36,434 nt of DNA from Streptomyces huasconensis (GCA_004010275.1 RBWT01000077.1:1-36434); one strand, 5' to 3'; positions 1-10,869 are shown, numbered from the stretch's first letter. The notes: generated by a model from the letters alone, not told the origin. Numbers and translations are program-made.

Positions 1-113
1 TCCGCACGCGCGGCGCCGCCCCCCCGGCCCGCCGCCCCGCACCACCCGGCCGGGTACCTCCGCACGCGCGGCGCCGCCCCCCCGGCCCGCCGCCCCGCAC
101 CACCCGGCCGGGT
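1..113. repeat. Tandem direct repeat, 55-bp unit x2, at the window edge
   Basis: Bases 1-55 are repeated at 59-113 with only a 3-bp spacer, so the period is 58 bp. The unit is almost pure G+C. Because 58 is not a multiple of three, the second copy shifts the PKS reading frame. It sits just upstream of the conserved KS N-terminus in what would be the KS linker. An assembly or contig-end artefact in GC-rich DNA is at least as likely as a real duplication. Confidence 0.75.
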
Positions 114-3100
114 GACGCCCGGCCGGACGACGACCCCGTGGTCATCGTGGGGATGGCCTGCCGCTACCCCGGAGGCGTGACCACCCCCGAAGAGCTGTGG
201 GAGCTGGTGGCCGAGGGCAGGGACGCCATCGGCCCGTTCCCCTCCGACCGCGGCTGGGACACGGGGGCGCTGTACGACCCGGACCCCGGGCGGCCCGGAC
301 GGACGTACGTGCGCGAGGGAGGTTTCCTCTCCGGCGTCGACCGCTTCGATCCCGGCTTCTTCGGCGTATCGCCCCGGGAGGCCCTGGCCATGGACCCGCA
401 GCACCGGCTGCTGCTCGAAGTGGCCTGGGAGGCCTTCGAGTACGCCGGAATCGTGCCGCGCACCCTGCGCGGTTCGTCGGCCGGCGTGTACGTCGGGATG
501 ATGTACAGCGACTACGCGAACCGCCTCGCCGAGACGCCCGAGCAGGTCGAGGGCTACCTCGGTCTGGGCAACGCGGGCAGTGTCGCCTCGGGCCGCATCG
601 CGTACACCTTCGGCCTGGAGGGACCGGCCCTCACGGTGGACACGGCGTGTTCGTCGTCCCTGGTGGCCCTGCACCTCGCGGCCCAGGCGCTGGAGCGCGG
701 GGAGTGCTCGTACGCGCTGGCGGGCGGGGTCACGGTGATGTCCGGACCGTCGTCGTTCGTGGAGTTCAGCCGGCAGCGGGCGCTGGCCCCGGACGGCCGC
801 TGCAAGGCGTTCGGGGCCGCCGCCGACGGCACCGGGTGGGCCGAGGGCGCCGGCATGCTGCTGCTGGCCCGGCAGTCCGAGGCGGCGCCGCGCCTGGGCT
901 TCCGGTGCTGGCCGTCGTGCGCGGCTCGGCGGTCAACCAGGACGGAGCCAGCAACGGCCTGACGGCTCCGCACGGACCCGCGCAGCAGCGGGTGATCCGG
1001 CAAGCCCTCGCGCAGGCCGGGCTGACGCCCGACGACATCGACGCGGTGGAGGCGCACGGCACCGGCACCCGGCTCGGTGACGTCATCGAGGCGGAGGCGT
1101 TCCTGGCGACGTACGGGCGGACCCAGCGGCAGCGTCCGCTCCGGCTCGGCTCGGTGAAGTCGAACATCGGCCATCTCACAGGCCGCGGCCGGGGTGGCGG
1201 GAGTGATCAAGACCGTCCAGGCGATGGCCCACGGTCTGCTGCGCGCACGCTGCACGCCGACGAACCGACGGACCGGGTCGACTGGTCGTCGGGGCGGGTC
1301 GCGCTCCTGTCCCGGTCGGTACCGTGGCCGAGGACGGGCCGCCCGCGCCGGGCCGGTGTGTCCTCGTTCGGCATCAGCGGCACCAACGCCCATGTGGTGA
1401 TCGAGGAGCCACCGGCGACCCGGACACCGCGCCGTCGGCCCCCGTGTCGGACGGCCGGGAAGCCGAAAGCCCGGTCGGCAGCGGCCACTTCGACGGCGAC
1501 GGCACGCCGGGGGTGTCCTTCGCCGTCCCGGTGTCGGCGAGGAGCACGTCCGAACTGCGCGCCCAGGCCGTCGGCTCGCAGCGCGGGTGGCCGCCGACCC
1601 GGACGCCACCCCACGGGACATCGGGTACGCGCTCGCCACCACCCGGACGGCCTTCGAACACCGGGCCGTGGTGGTGGCCCGCGACCGCGCCCACCTGCTC
1701 GCCTCCCTCCACGGGGTGGCCGAAGGAGCCCGCCCGCCCGGGGTACGGACGGGCACCTCCCGCAGCCGGGGCCCGCTGGCGTTCCTCTTCACCGGCCAGA
1801 GCAGTCAACGCCTCGGCGTGGGCCGGGAGTTGTACGCGTCGCGGGAGCTGTATCCGGGCTTCGCGCGCGCCTTCGACGAGACGTGCTCCCTGCTCGATCC
1901 CTGGCTCCCGGTGCCGCTGCGCGACGTCGTGTTCGCCGGTCCCGGCACGGAGAAGGGCGCGCTCCTGGAGACGGCCCGGTTCGCTCAGCCCGCGCTCTTC
2001 GCCCTGGAGACGGCCCTGTTCCGGCTGCTGGGGGAGTGGGGTGTGCGCCCCGATCTGGTGGCCGGGCACTCGCTCGGCGAGGTGACCGCGGCGCACGCCG
2101 CCGGAGTGCTGTCCCTCAAGGACGCCTGCGCGCTGGTGGCGGCCCGGGGCCGGCTCATGGACGCGCTGCCCCCGGGCGGTGCGATGGCCTCCCTGGACGC
2201 GCGTGCGCAGGACGTGGCGGCCCACCTCGCCGAGACGGGGCGGGCCGTGGAGATCGCCGCCGTCAACGGGCCCTCCTCCGTGGTCGTCTCCGGGGACGAG
2301 ACGGACGTGGCACGGACCGTCGCGGAGTACCGGGAGCGGGGCCGGTCCGCGACACCTCTGCGGGTGAGCCACGCCTTCCACTCCTCGCGGATGGAACCCA
2401 TGCTGGCCGACTTCGCGGAGGCGGTGCGCGGCCTGGCCTTCACCGCGCCGCGGCTTCCCCTGGTCACCGCCGTGCCGGGAGGGCGGCCGACGACGCGGAG
2501 GTGCGCTCACCGGAGTTCTGGGTGGACCACGTCCGCCGCCCGGTCCTCTTCGCCGACACGGTGACCCACCTGCGGGACCGTGGCGCGGCGCACTTCGTGG
2601 AGGTCGGCCCGGACGCGGTGCTCTCCCGGGCCTGGTACGGGACTGCCTCGCCGGGCCCACGCTCGACCCTGATGCCGGGCCCCTGCCCAACCCCGGCCCC
2701 GAGTCCGAACAGCCCTTGGCGCCGCTGCTCCTGCCGACCCTGCGCAAGGCCCGGCCGGAGGCGGACGCGCTGACCGAGACCGTGGCGGCCCTGCACAGCC
2801 ATGGGGTGCCCGTCGACTGGGAAGCCGTCTTCGCCGGTCACCGCCCCCGGCGCGTTCCCCTCCCCACCTACGCCTTCCGGCGCCGCCGGTACTGGCTCGA
2901 CGCCGCCCGGCGCCGGCGGCCCGCTCCGGTGCCGGGCGAGCCCGCCCATCCGTTCCTGACGCACCGCACCGCGAAGGCCGACGGCGGGCTGCTGCTGGGC
3001 GGGCCGCTCTCCGTCCACGACCACCCGTGGCTGGGCGACCACACCGTGGGCAGGGGCGGTGCTGCTGCCGGGCACGGCCTTCGTGGAGATGGCCCTGTAC

Positions 3101-6100
3101 GCCGGTGCCTCGGCCGGCGCGCCCGGCCTGGCCGAACTCACCCTGACCGCGCCGCTGGTGCTGCCCCCGGACGCGACGGTCGACCTCCGGGTCACGGTGT
3201 CGGCCCCGAACGGCGCGGGCCGCCGGACCGTCCTCTTCCACGGCCGGCCACCCGCGCCGGCTGGTCACCACCCCTGGCGCCTGCACGCCTCCGGGACACT
3301 CGTACCGGAGCGGGGACCTGAGCCGCGGGACCGCGCCACGCGCGGCACAGCAGCGTGGCCGCCCTCGGGTGCCGTCCCGCTGTACGCCGACGATGACGCG
3401 GCCGACGGCCCGTATGAGCCGCTGGCCGGGGCCGGGTTGGCGTACGGCCCCTCGTTCCGGGGCCTGCGTGGCGCCTGGCGGCACGGGACGGATCTCGACG
3501 CCGACGTCGTGCTCCCCGAGGCCGCGCAGACCCCGGCCCGCCAGGTCAGTGGCCCGGACTTCCTCCTGCACCCCGCGCTGCTGGACGCGGCCCTGCACGC
3601 CCTCGCGCTCGACGGCCGCCTGGCGGACCGTGCCGGGGCGGCGAAGAGCGACAGCAGCGGGGTGCGCCTGCCGTTCGCCTTCGAAGGAGTGGCGCTGTAC
3701 GCCGCCGCCGTCACCGACAGGCAGCGGCTACGGGTGCGGATCTCTCCCGGGCCGAACGGCCGGGCCGAGGTGGAACTGACCGACGGGGCGGGGGCCTTGG
3801 CGGCCACGTTGCGGTCGCTGACGTTGGCGGCCGCTTCCGAGGACCGGCCCGGAGACGGGGGCGAAGGCGGCGGACCTGGACCCGGCAAGCCGGGGCGCGG
3901 CGGACTTGGACCCGGCTGCCCTGGACGTGGCGGATCTGGTCCCGGCAGGCCTGGACGCGGCGGACTTGGACCCGGCTGGCCCGGACGTCGGCCTCCTCCA
4001 CCGGCTGGACTGGGTGCCCTCGGCTCTGCCGCCCGGACCCACGACGGCGCCGACCTGGGGCGTACTGGGAGCGGTCGGCACACGGCCGGCCGATCTCCTC
4101 GCTCCCCCCGGCTCCGGCGTCCCGACCTACCTCGACCCGGCAGCCGCGGGCGACGGTTCGCCCGCCGTGGTCGTCGCCTCGTGCCCGTCGCCGCCCAAGA
4201 CGCCGCTCGCGCGCGGTGAGGACCCGGTGGCGCCGGTGCTGGAGACGGTGAGCCGGGCCCTGCGGCTCGTCCAAGAGTGGCTCGCCGAGCCGCGGTTGGC
4301 CGACTCGTGCCTCGTTCTCGTCACTTCGGGCGCCGTCTCCCCGGCCGGTCCCGCGACGGACGCGGAGAACTTCGCACCGGCCCACGCCGCGGTGTGGGGT
4401 CTGGTCCGCTCGGCCCTGCGCGAGCACCCGGGCCGCCTCGCCCTGCTCGACGTGGACGACCACCCCGACTCCTGGCGGCTCGTCCCCACGCTCCTGGCCG
4501 CCCCGGTGCCCGAAACAGCCGTACGGAACGGAAGCGCCTTCGTACCGGAGCTGGTCAGGCTGGACGAACGCAGGGCCCCGCGGCGGCGGCTCGATCCGGA
4601 GGGCACCGTCCTGATCACCGGCGGCACCGGTTCGCTCGGCATGATGATGGCCCGGCACCTGGTCACCGGCCACGGCGTACGGCATCTGCTCCTCGCGGGC
4701 CGCCGCGGACCGCAGGCCCCAGGAGCGGACGCGCTGGTCGCCGAACTCGCCGCGATGGGAGCCGAAGTGACGGTGCGGGCGTGCGACCTCACGGACCGGG
4801 CGCAGCTCGCCGCCCTGCTCGATTCCGTACCGGAGGCCCATCCGCTGACCGGTGTCGTCCACAGCGCCGCCGTACTGGATGACGGCATCGTCGCCACCCT
4901 CACCCCCGACCGCCTGGCACGCGTACTGAGGGCCAAGGCAGGGACCGCTCTCGCCCTGCACGAACTGACCCGGGGGCACGATCTGGCGCTGTTCGCGCTG
5001 TTCTCCTCCGTGGCGGGTGTCTTCGGCTCCGCGGGCCAGGCCAACTACGCGGCGGCCAACCACGTCCTGGACGCGCTCGCGCGGCACCGCAGAGCACGCG
5101 GTCTGCCGGGCGTCTCCATCGCCTGGGGGCCGTGGCGGCAGCGCGACGGCATGACGGCGCGCCTCACCGACGTGGACCTGCGCAGGATGGCCCGTTCCGG
5201 ATTCGTCCCGCTCGCGCCGCAGGAGGGCCTGAGGCTCTTCGACGCCGCCGTGGCCGGGGACGCCCCCGACGTGGTCGCGGCCCGCATCACCCGGGTCGCC
5301 TCCAGTGCTGCCGCACCGCCGTGACCAGCCGCGGACGCCCGAGCCCGGCGCCACGGAAGCGGGCGGAGGCGGCGCGACCGGGTTCGCCGGGCGATGGGCC
5401 GCCTCCTCCCCGAGCGAGCGGACAGAACTGCTGCTCACCGAGGTGCGCTCCCAGGCGGCCGCCGTCCTCGGCCACCCGGAGGGAGCGAGCGCGATCGACG
5501 CCAGCGACCGGCTGGCGGACCTGGGCCTCGACTCCCTGGCCGCCGTCGAGCTGCGGAACCAGCTCGCGGCGTCGACCGGGCTGGCACTCCCGTCCACGCT
5601 GCTGTTCGACTTCCCCGACGCCACGGGCGGTCGCCGTCGAGCTGGCGCAGCGGTACGCACGGGACGGCGGCGTGCGCGACGCCGCACCGGGCGCCCCGGC
5701 GACGCGGGCAGGCGACGCACCGGACACCGAGGACACGCCGGATTCCCTGAGCATGCTCTTCCGCAACGCCTGTCACCGGGGCCGCGCCTGGGACGGCATG
5801 GCGCTGCTCACCGTCGCGGCACGCCTGCGGCCGGTCTTCGACGTCGCCGAGGCCGCCCGCGCGGCCCTCGAACCCGTCACCCTCACACCGGGCGGCGCGG
5901 GCGCCCCGCTGATCTGCTTCCCCTCCCTCAGCGCGCTCTCCGGCCCCCCACGAGTACGAGCGACTCGGCGCCGCGCTGCGGGATCTGCGTCCGGTGTCGC
6001 GGTGCGCACCCGGGCTTCGCGCCGGGCGAGGCGCTGCCGGCCGCGCTGGACGCCCTGGTCACCGCCCATGTCACCGCGGTTCGCGCCGTCGCGGGGCGGG

Positions 6101-6537
6101 CGCGGCCGTGCTGCTCGCCGGTCAGCCGGCGGCTGGGTGGCCCAGGCGGTGGCCGAGCGGCTGGCGGCGGACGGCTCCGCCCCGGCCGCCCTCGTACTGG
6201 TGGACACCTACCCGCACGACGCGGACCAGGCCGGCAGTCGCTCTCCGCGATGACGTCGGACATGCTGCGACGAGCCGCGGCGTCCCCTTCGGCAGATCCC
6301 CACCGGCTCACGGCGATGGCCGGCTACTTCGCGCTCTTCGCCGCCTGGAAGCCCGTACAGCTCGCCGCCCCGACCCTGTACCTCCGGGCGCGGGACCCGC
6401 TGCCCGGCGCGGAACCCGCCCCGCCCTGGAGCCTGCCGCACGCCGAAGTGACCGTGCCCGGCGACCACTTCAGCGTCCTGGAGGAACACGCCGCCACGAC
6501 GGCACGCGCTCTCCACAGCCGGCTGGCCGGACTCTGA
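1..6537 (+). CDS. Type I modular polyketide synthase, terminal module KS-AT-DH-KR-ACP-TE (5' partial, many frameshifts)
   Basis: This is a chain-terminating PKS module extending one polyketide chain by one malonyl unit and releasing it. The KS starts near 126 (VVIVGMACRYPGG). Its Cys lies in DTACSSS (648-650), with His in EAHGTGT (1055-1057) and SNIGH (1172-1174). The AT has GHSLGE (Ser 2070-2072) and HAFH (about 2370), which in this family predicts malonyl-CoA. The DH has its His at 3040-3042, a YGPSF motif and Asp at 3584-3586. No ER is visible. The KR has TGGTGSLG (about 4620), Tyr at 5046-5048 and an LDD motif, which suggests B-type stereochemistry. The ACP Ser is in LGLDSL (5533-5535). 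The TE ends with GDHF near 6460. About 15 frame changes interrupt the gene (for example about 900, 1178, 1240, 1430, 1580, 2485, 3055, 5625 and 6125). Every catalytic residue survives except the TE Ser codon, which lacks one base. I favour sequencing error over decay. The start is not determinable; the frame is open to the left edge. It converges on the stress operon 7 bp away, so the PKS cluster ends here. Confidence 0.9.
3871..3990 (+). repeat. Four 30-bp tandem repeats in the PKS DH-KR linker
   Basis: Four imperfect 30-bp units (3871-3900, 3901-3930, 3931-3960, 3961-3990) lie between the DH and KR. In the KR frame each encodes a decapeptide such as ADLDPAALDV, ADLVPAGLDA or ADLDPAGPDV, made of two five-residue A-D/x-L-x-x steps like the pentapeptide-repeat consensus. 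Downstream the linker continues with GLLHRLDWVP, the usual start of the KR structural subdomain. In the upstream DH frame the same DNA would read Gly/Pro-rich, so a frame change lies in or just before the repeats. Confidence 0.85.
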
Positions 6538-6544
6538 GGCCGCC

Positions 6545-7829
6545 TCACACGGCCGTGCGCCGCACCGCGATCGCCAGGGTGTCGTCCTGATGGAGGACGT
6601 CGCTGAGCAGATCCTCGGCCAGCAGGCCGGGGATCTGCTCGGTAGGGCGCGCCCGGTGGCGGCACAGGGCCTCCTTGAGCCGGGCCTCGCCTTCGCACGG
6701 GTCCCTGCGGCTCTCGGTGAGACCGTCGGTGTAGAGCAGCAGGACGTCGTCGGGCTCCATGGTCGCCGTCAGGACGCGGTCGCTGCCCGGCATGGGGAAG
6801 CCGACGCCCCGTCCGCGCACCTCCAGATAGCTCGCGGTGCCGTCGCGCCGGGCGAGGAGGGCGGGCGGATGGCTGCCGTTGGCCAGGGTGAGGCGGCCGT
6901 CGGCGAGGTTCAGCCGGGCCAGCAGCAGGGTGGCCATGACGTTCTGGTCGAAGGGCGCGAGGACGCTGTCGGTACGCGCCACGATGCTCTCCAGCGGGTG
7001 CCCCTCCAGGGCGAGGGTGCGTACCGAGTGCGTGACGGTCAGCGCGGTGCGCGTACTGGTGATGCCGTGCCCGAGCGCGTCGACGACGGTGATGTGGACC
7101 GTGCCGTCCGGGAGGGTGAACCAGTCGTACAGGTCGCCGCCGGTGGGTGCCTCGTCGCTCGCGGGGGCGTAGTGCACGGCCAGTTCCAGGCCGTCGACGT
7201 GCAGGGGTCTGGGGCGCAGCGCGTCTTCCAGGGCGCGCAGGGTGCGGCCGTGCGCCGTCCGCAGCTGCTCGTCGCGCTCCTCCAGCTGTACGTACAGGGC
7301 CAGGACCCCGCTGTTGGTCTCGGCCAGTTCGTGCTTGAGCATGCGGTGCTCGTCCGCCAGGGCGTCGGCGCGGGCCAGCGCCGCCCGTAGCTCCTCCTCA
7401 AGGAGCGCGACGTCCGCCTCGCTGCTCTGCGCCGCCGCGGCGGAGGGCGCCGTGGAACGGCACGCCTGCTGCCCGATGCCGGGGACCGGATGGCCGTTCG
7501 TGCCGGTGGACGGCAGCGGGAGGTTCCACACCACCGTGCCGTCCGAGTGGGTCCGCGCGCGCAGCGGCAGCCGCTCCGGCACCACGACGGGGACGGAGTT
7601 CTGCTGCGGCAGCCGCAGGGCCAGCGTCAGCTGGTGGGCGCCGTCCTCGTCCGTCTCGCGTCCGCTCATCAGGGTGACGGGGCGGCCGCCACCCAGGGCC
7701 GGGGCGGCCACCTCGCTCAGCGACCAGGACGAGCGCGCGCCCGGTCGTCGGCGGCAGCCGGTGCCCCAGGGCGATGCTGCGCACGGTGTGCCGCAGAGCC
7801 GTGAGCGTACGGAAGGTTTCGCGGGTCAT
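6545..7829 (-). CDS. SpoIIE/PP2C-type serine phosphatase with degenerate ATPase-like N-terminus and coiled coil
   Basis: About 428 aa after repairing one frame change near 7715. The first ~80 residues look like a decayed HATPase_c domain (RALVL-SLSEVA...GGGRPVTL, then an LALRLP strand). Next come a Pro/Ser-rich linker and a coiled coil of about 60 residues (EEELRAALARADALAD onward). The C-terminal PP2C domain has GGDLYDWF, VVDALGHG, LLLYTDGLTE and QDDTLAIAV, which are the metal-binding motifs of the SpoIIE/RsbU family. Its likely role is to dephosphorylate an anti-anti-sigma or stressosome STAS protein. The ATG at 7829 overlaps the stop of the upstream phosphatase by 4 bp, making it the last gene of the rsb operon. 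Its stop lies 7 bp from the convergent PKS stop, leaving no room for an intergenic terminator. Confidence 0.85.
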
Positions 7830-8834
7830 CTCATTCCCAGGTGGGGGCCAAGGGCAAGGACGGTGGCGTCGTCACGACGCCGGCGATGGGTGTGGGTCAG
7901 GGAGGCGGCCAGCAGCGCCGGGGGCAGCGTGAGACGCGCGGGGGTGGGGGTCTGCGTCCACCGGTGGTCGATGCCGTCGGTGTGCACGGCCACGGTGGTG
8001 TGGTCGGACAGGTCCACGAACCGGCTCCTGGGCTTGGGCAGGGTGTATCCGATGATCCCTGCCTGCCCGTTGAACTGGTGGTGTACGCCTTCGGGGGAGA
8101 GCGCCACCGCGCGGACATTGCCCACCCCGCAGAACTCGGCCCGCCCTTCGGCGAGGCGCAGCGCGGCCACGGCGGCGCCGCGCGTGTGTCGCAGCGCCTT
8201 GTGCAGGGCGGCCAGGATGGTCGCCAGCGGGGCGGCCGGGTCCGCCAGGAACGTACGCTCGGCGCGCTGGCCGCCATGGCGGCCTCGGGGCCGTGGCCGA
8301 GGCCGTCGATCACCAGCGCGGTGCGACTCCGGAGTCCTCGGCGACGGCGTATCCGTCGCCGCTCGCTTCCTCTCCGTCGGCGGGCAGGCACAGGGCGCCC
8401 AGGGCCGTCGCGGGCGGCGGGGCGTCCGGACCGGCCAGGCGGGCGTGGACGAGCGTGCCGAGCCCCACCTCGGAGCGGATGGCGAAGTCCGTGGCGATCC
8501 GGCGTGCGGCGCCGAGGCCCGCCCCGATCGTCCGGGTGGTGCTGTACCCGTCCCTGAGGCTCAGGCCGATGTCGGACATGCCGGGGCCGGTGTCGACGGC
8601 CAGGACGTCCAGGCCGCCGCCGAGCGGCGCCGGGTGGACGAACAGGGCGCCGTTGCGGGCGTGCTTGACGATGTTGCTGGCCAACTCGCTCGCCAGGACG
8701 GCCGCCTGGTCGGGCAGCACGCCCCGCATCTCGCAGGCGGAGGCGACGGAACGGGCATGGTCGGCCGCACTCTGCACAGCGCTCGGATGGTCGATGGCGA
8801 TGTGCAGAGTACGGGCCGCGACGTCGCTGTTCAC
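7826..8834 (-). CDS. HATPase_c-PP2C fusion: serine kinase/phosphatase of the stressosome operon
   Basis: About 336 aa in two domains. Residues ~1-140 form an RsbW/RsbT-like GHKL ATPase with N-box ELASNIVKHA, the VDTGPGMSD box and a GAGLGAARRI lid. Residues ~150-336 form a compact PP2C/SpoIIE-like domain with VIDGLGHGPEAAMAA, VHTDGIDHR and RRRDDATVLALG. The family arrangement couples a kinase and a phosphatase acting on STAS-domain partners; RsbX-like feedback dephosphorylation of RsbS/RsbR is a reasonable guess. The GTG start at 8834 overlaps the rsbT stop by 4 bp (GTGA). At least two frame changes lie between about 8240 and 8320, at the domain junction, and the conserved sequence continues on both sides. 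Confidence 0.85.
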
Positions 8835-9312
8835 CCGCGTCCGTTCCAGCGCACGGCGGTCACGGTCGTGCCCCGGCCGGGGGAGGACCACACATGGAAC
8901 TCGTCCATGAGGCGCCGCGCGCCGCCCAGACCGTGCCCGAGGCCCGCACCGGTGGTGAACCCGTCGGTGAACGCCTGCTCGATGTCGGCGATGCCCGGTC
9001 CCTGATCGCTCACCACGAGCTTCAGGCCCCGGCGGCCGCTCTGCTGCACGATCTCCAGGGTGAGGGTGCGCCGCCACCGTGCACATAGGCGTTGCGGGCC
9101 AGTTCACTGGCGGCCGTGACGATGCGTGTCTGGTCGACGAGTCCGAACCCGGCCCGCAAGGTCGCCTCGCGCACCGCGTGCCGCGTCGCCAGCAGGTCCT
9201 CCTCGGCCCGGATGGCGTGGACGGCGCGCAGGCCCTCGCTCTCCGAGTGGCTCTCGGCGCGCGTGGGGGAGGGGCGGGCCGCCGTCTCTTCGAGGTCACC
9301 GTAGAGGGACAA
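8831..9312 (-). CDS. rsbT: RsbT-like serine/threonine kinase (switch protein)
   Basis: About 160 aa, a GHKL-fold kinase. The N-box is ASELARNAYVHGGG, the G1 box is VSDQGPGIADIEQAF and the lid region is GLGHGLGGARRLMDEF. In characterised RsbRST systems RsbT is held by the stressosome, phosphorylates RsbR and RsbS under stress, and is released to activate a PP2C phosphatase. One base is missing near 9070. The start is a TTG at 9312, overlapping rsbS by 17 bp; it is preferred because AAGGGGGG lies 5 bp upstream and there is no better ATG or GTG in frame. The ~45 residues before the ATPase core (rich in Ser, Glu, Arg) are longer than usual for RsbT. Confidence 0.85.
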
Positions 9313-9703
9313 CGGGGCCCCCCTTTGGGGGTCGGGAGGCCGGCTGCCAGCCCAACGCCATCATGCCCTGCTCGGCGTTGAGGGTGGTCTCCACGCCGGA
9401 CAGCTCCAGTCCCAGTTCCACCAGAGTGATCGCGACCGCGGGTCGCATGCCGGCCACTATGACCCTGGCTCCCAGCAGACGTGCCGTGGTGGTCAGTTCC
9501 ATGAGCGTGCGGGCCACGAACGAGTCGATGATCTCCAGCCGGGAGATGTCGATGAGGACGGCGCGCGCACGGTCGCCGACGATGCGTTCCGTCAGCTCCT
9601 CGGTGAAGGCGATCGCGGCCTTGTCGTCCAGTTCGTTGAGCAGACCGGTGACCAGCACGTCACCGAGCCGCAGGATCGGGACGCCGCTCCGCGCGCCGCT
9701 CAC
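9296..9703 (-). CDS. rsbS: RsbS-like STAS stressosome protein
   Basis: 135 aa, uninterrupted. It is a single STAS domain: ILRLGDVLVTGLLNELDD, then LIDISRLEIIDSFVARTL, then GARVIVAGMRPAVAITLVELGL. The Ser in IDSF (residue 61) matches the position phosphorylated by RsbT in Bacillus RsbS. RsbS forms the core of the stressosome with RsbR and captures RsbT. The GTG at 9703 overlaps the rsbR stop (GTGA). The ~15 residues after the STAS core (ASRPPKGGPVVPLR) are Pro/Gly-rich and probably unstructured; this stretch also carries the ribosome-binding site of rsbT. Confidence 0.93.
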   Translation of the reverse strand: MSGARSGVPILRLGDVLVTGLLNELDDKAAIAFTEELTERIVGDRARAVLIDISRLEIIDSFVARTLMELTTTARLLGARVIVAGMRPAVAITLVELGLELSGVETTLNAEQGMMALGWQPASRPPKGGPVVPLR

Positions 9704-10581
9704 CGCACGTCCGCGAACGGGGACTGGTGGGCCGGCTGATCCGTGAGCAGCGGGATGGCGGCGGCCAGGGCGTCGGCCAGCGTCGCCCGGGTCAGGATGG
9801 CCGACAGATCGATGCCGAGCTGCGCGATGATCTGCGCGATCGGCGGGCGGATGCCGCTGATCACACAGTCGGCGCCCATCAGTCGTACGGCGTTGACCGT
9901 CTGCATCAGGTGGTGCGCGACCGCGGTGTCCACCGTCGGCACCCCCGTGATGTCGATGATCGCGACCTGCGCCTCGTCCCGCTCGATGGCCTCCAGCAGG
10001 TTCTCCATCACCACCTGCGTCCGGGTGGTGTCGAGCGTGCCGATCAGCGGCACGGCAAGGACCCGGTCCCAGATGCGCACCACGGGCGTGGAGACCTCAA
10101 GGAGCTGACGGCTCTGGCGGCGGATGATCTCCTCGCGGCCCTCCACGTAGATCTCGAAGGACATCGCGCCCGCGGTGTCCAGCAGGCGGTTGATGAACAG
10201 CGCCGCGTGGTAGAGCGCGGTCACGTCACGCGTGTCGGACTGCACCGCTTCCAGCAGCGCTTCCTTGAGCGCCAATATGGTCGGCGAGGTCGCCGTGGGG
10301 GTCGCCCCGCCGCGCGCGCGGCGCATCGACAGGTCCGTGACGGCCCGGCGCAGACCGGGGTGCGTGGTGACCACATCCTGCACAGGGATGTCGGTCTCCA
10401 GGCCGGCGAGCAGCGCCTCGACCAAGGAATCGGCTTCTTCGTTCAGCTCCGCCTCGGTGATGCCCGTCTCGAGGATGGCCTGTTCCGACTGGAGTTGCAC
10501 CCACCGGTCGGCCACCTTCTCGCCCTGCTCGCGCAGGGCGGTGCTGACGCGCAACCGGGCCTCGGACTCACTGGTGTTCAT
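9700..10581 (-). CDS. rsbR: RsbR-like stressosome sensor/co-antagonist
   Basis: 293 aa, intact. An N-terminal all-helical domain (residues ~1-150), as in RsbR sensory domains with a non-haem globin fold, is joined by a helix to a C-terminal STAS domain (residues ~165-280). VSTPVVRIWD (Thr165) and DITGVPTVDTAVAHHL (Thr219) correspond in position to the two Thr sites targeted by RsbT in Bacillus RsbRA; this equivalence is inferred from motif context. The ATG at 10581 is preferred over the GTG at 10590 because AAGGTGG lies 5 bp upstream of the ATG. It is the first gene of a five-gene operon with GTGA/ATGA overlaps, so stoichiometry is probably set by translational coupling. No clear promoter stands out upstream. 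Confidence 0.92.
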   Translation of the reverse strand: MNTSESEARLRVSTALREQGEKVADRWVQLQSEQAILETGITEAELNEEADSLVEALLAGLETDIPVQDVVTTHPGLRRAVTDLSMRRARGGATPTATSPTILALKEALLEAVQSDTRDVTALYHAALFINRLLDTAGAMSFEIYVEGREEIIRRQSRQLLEVSTPVVRIWDRVLAVPLIGTLDTTRTQVVMENLLEAIERDEAQVAIIDITGVPTVDTAVAHHLMQTVNAVRLMGADCVISGIRPPIAQIIAQLGIDLSAILTRATLADALAAAIPLLTDQPAHQSPFADVR

Positions 10582-10810
10582 TCCATCCACCTTAGCAATT
10601 GTTGTCGCACGGCAAATGTTAACCGAGAGTCGCGATCTTCAGAAGGCGGACCGTGACGTCGCGTCAACTGGATCGCTGACCTGCACCCTTGCCGCCCGTG
10701 TCCGACCGTCGGCCGCGCCGCGCCGCTGAACGCACCTGCACCTCACAGGAACCAATTCTTGGTCGATCCTCCACAACCGTCCGTGTGTACCTAGGAACGT
10801 GGAAAGTAAA

Positions 10811-10852
10811 CCCACGGGATCGGGCCAACTTTGACCGCACGCGCCCCGTGGG
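10811..10852. terminator. Inverted repeat downstream of the MarR gene, weak terminator candidate
   Basis: CCCACGGG at 10811-10818 pairs with CCCGTGGG at 10845-10852 across a 26-nt loop. It lies 18 bp past the stop of the minus-strand MarR gene and upstream of rsbR. The stem is short for the loop size and there is no T-tract, so this is tentative. I see no gene in the remainder of 10582-10869. Confidence 0.3.
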
Positions 10853-10869
10853 CCGGACAGCGCGGAGGT

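Noticed and set aside
3871..3990. CRISPR array (30-bp periodic repeats)
   Set aside because: The units are contiguous without spacers, imperfect, and in frame within a PKS linker.
3711..5720. Long minus-strand open frame opposite the PKS
   Set aside because: It is an antisense shadow of high-GC coding DNA; its sequence is Arg/Gly/Pro-rich with no motif, while the plus strand shows clear DH and KR motifs.
1..6537. PKS as a decayed pseudogene
   Set aside because: All KS, AT, DH, KR and ACP active-site residues are present and the breaks are single-base, as in unrelated neighbouring genes; sequencing error explains it better.
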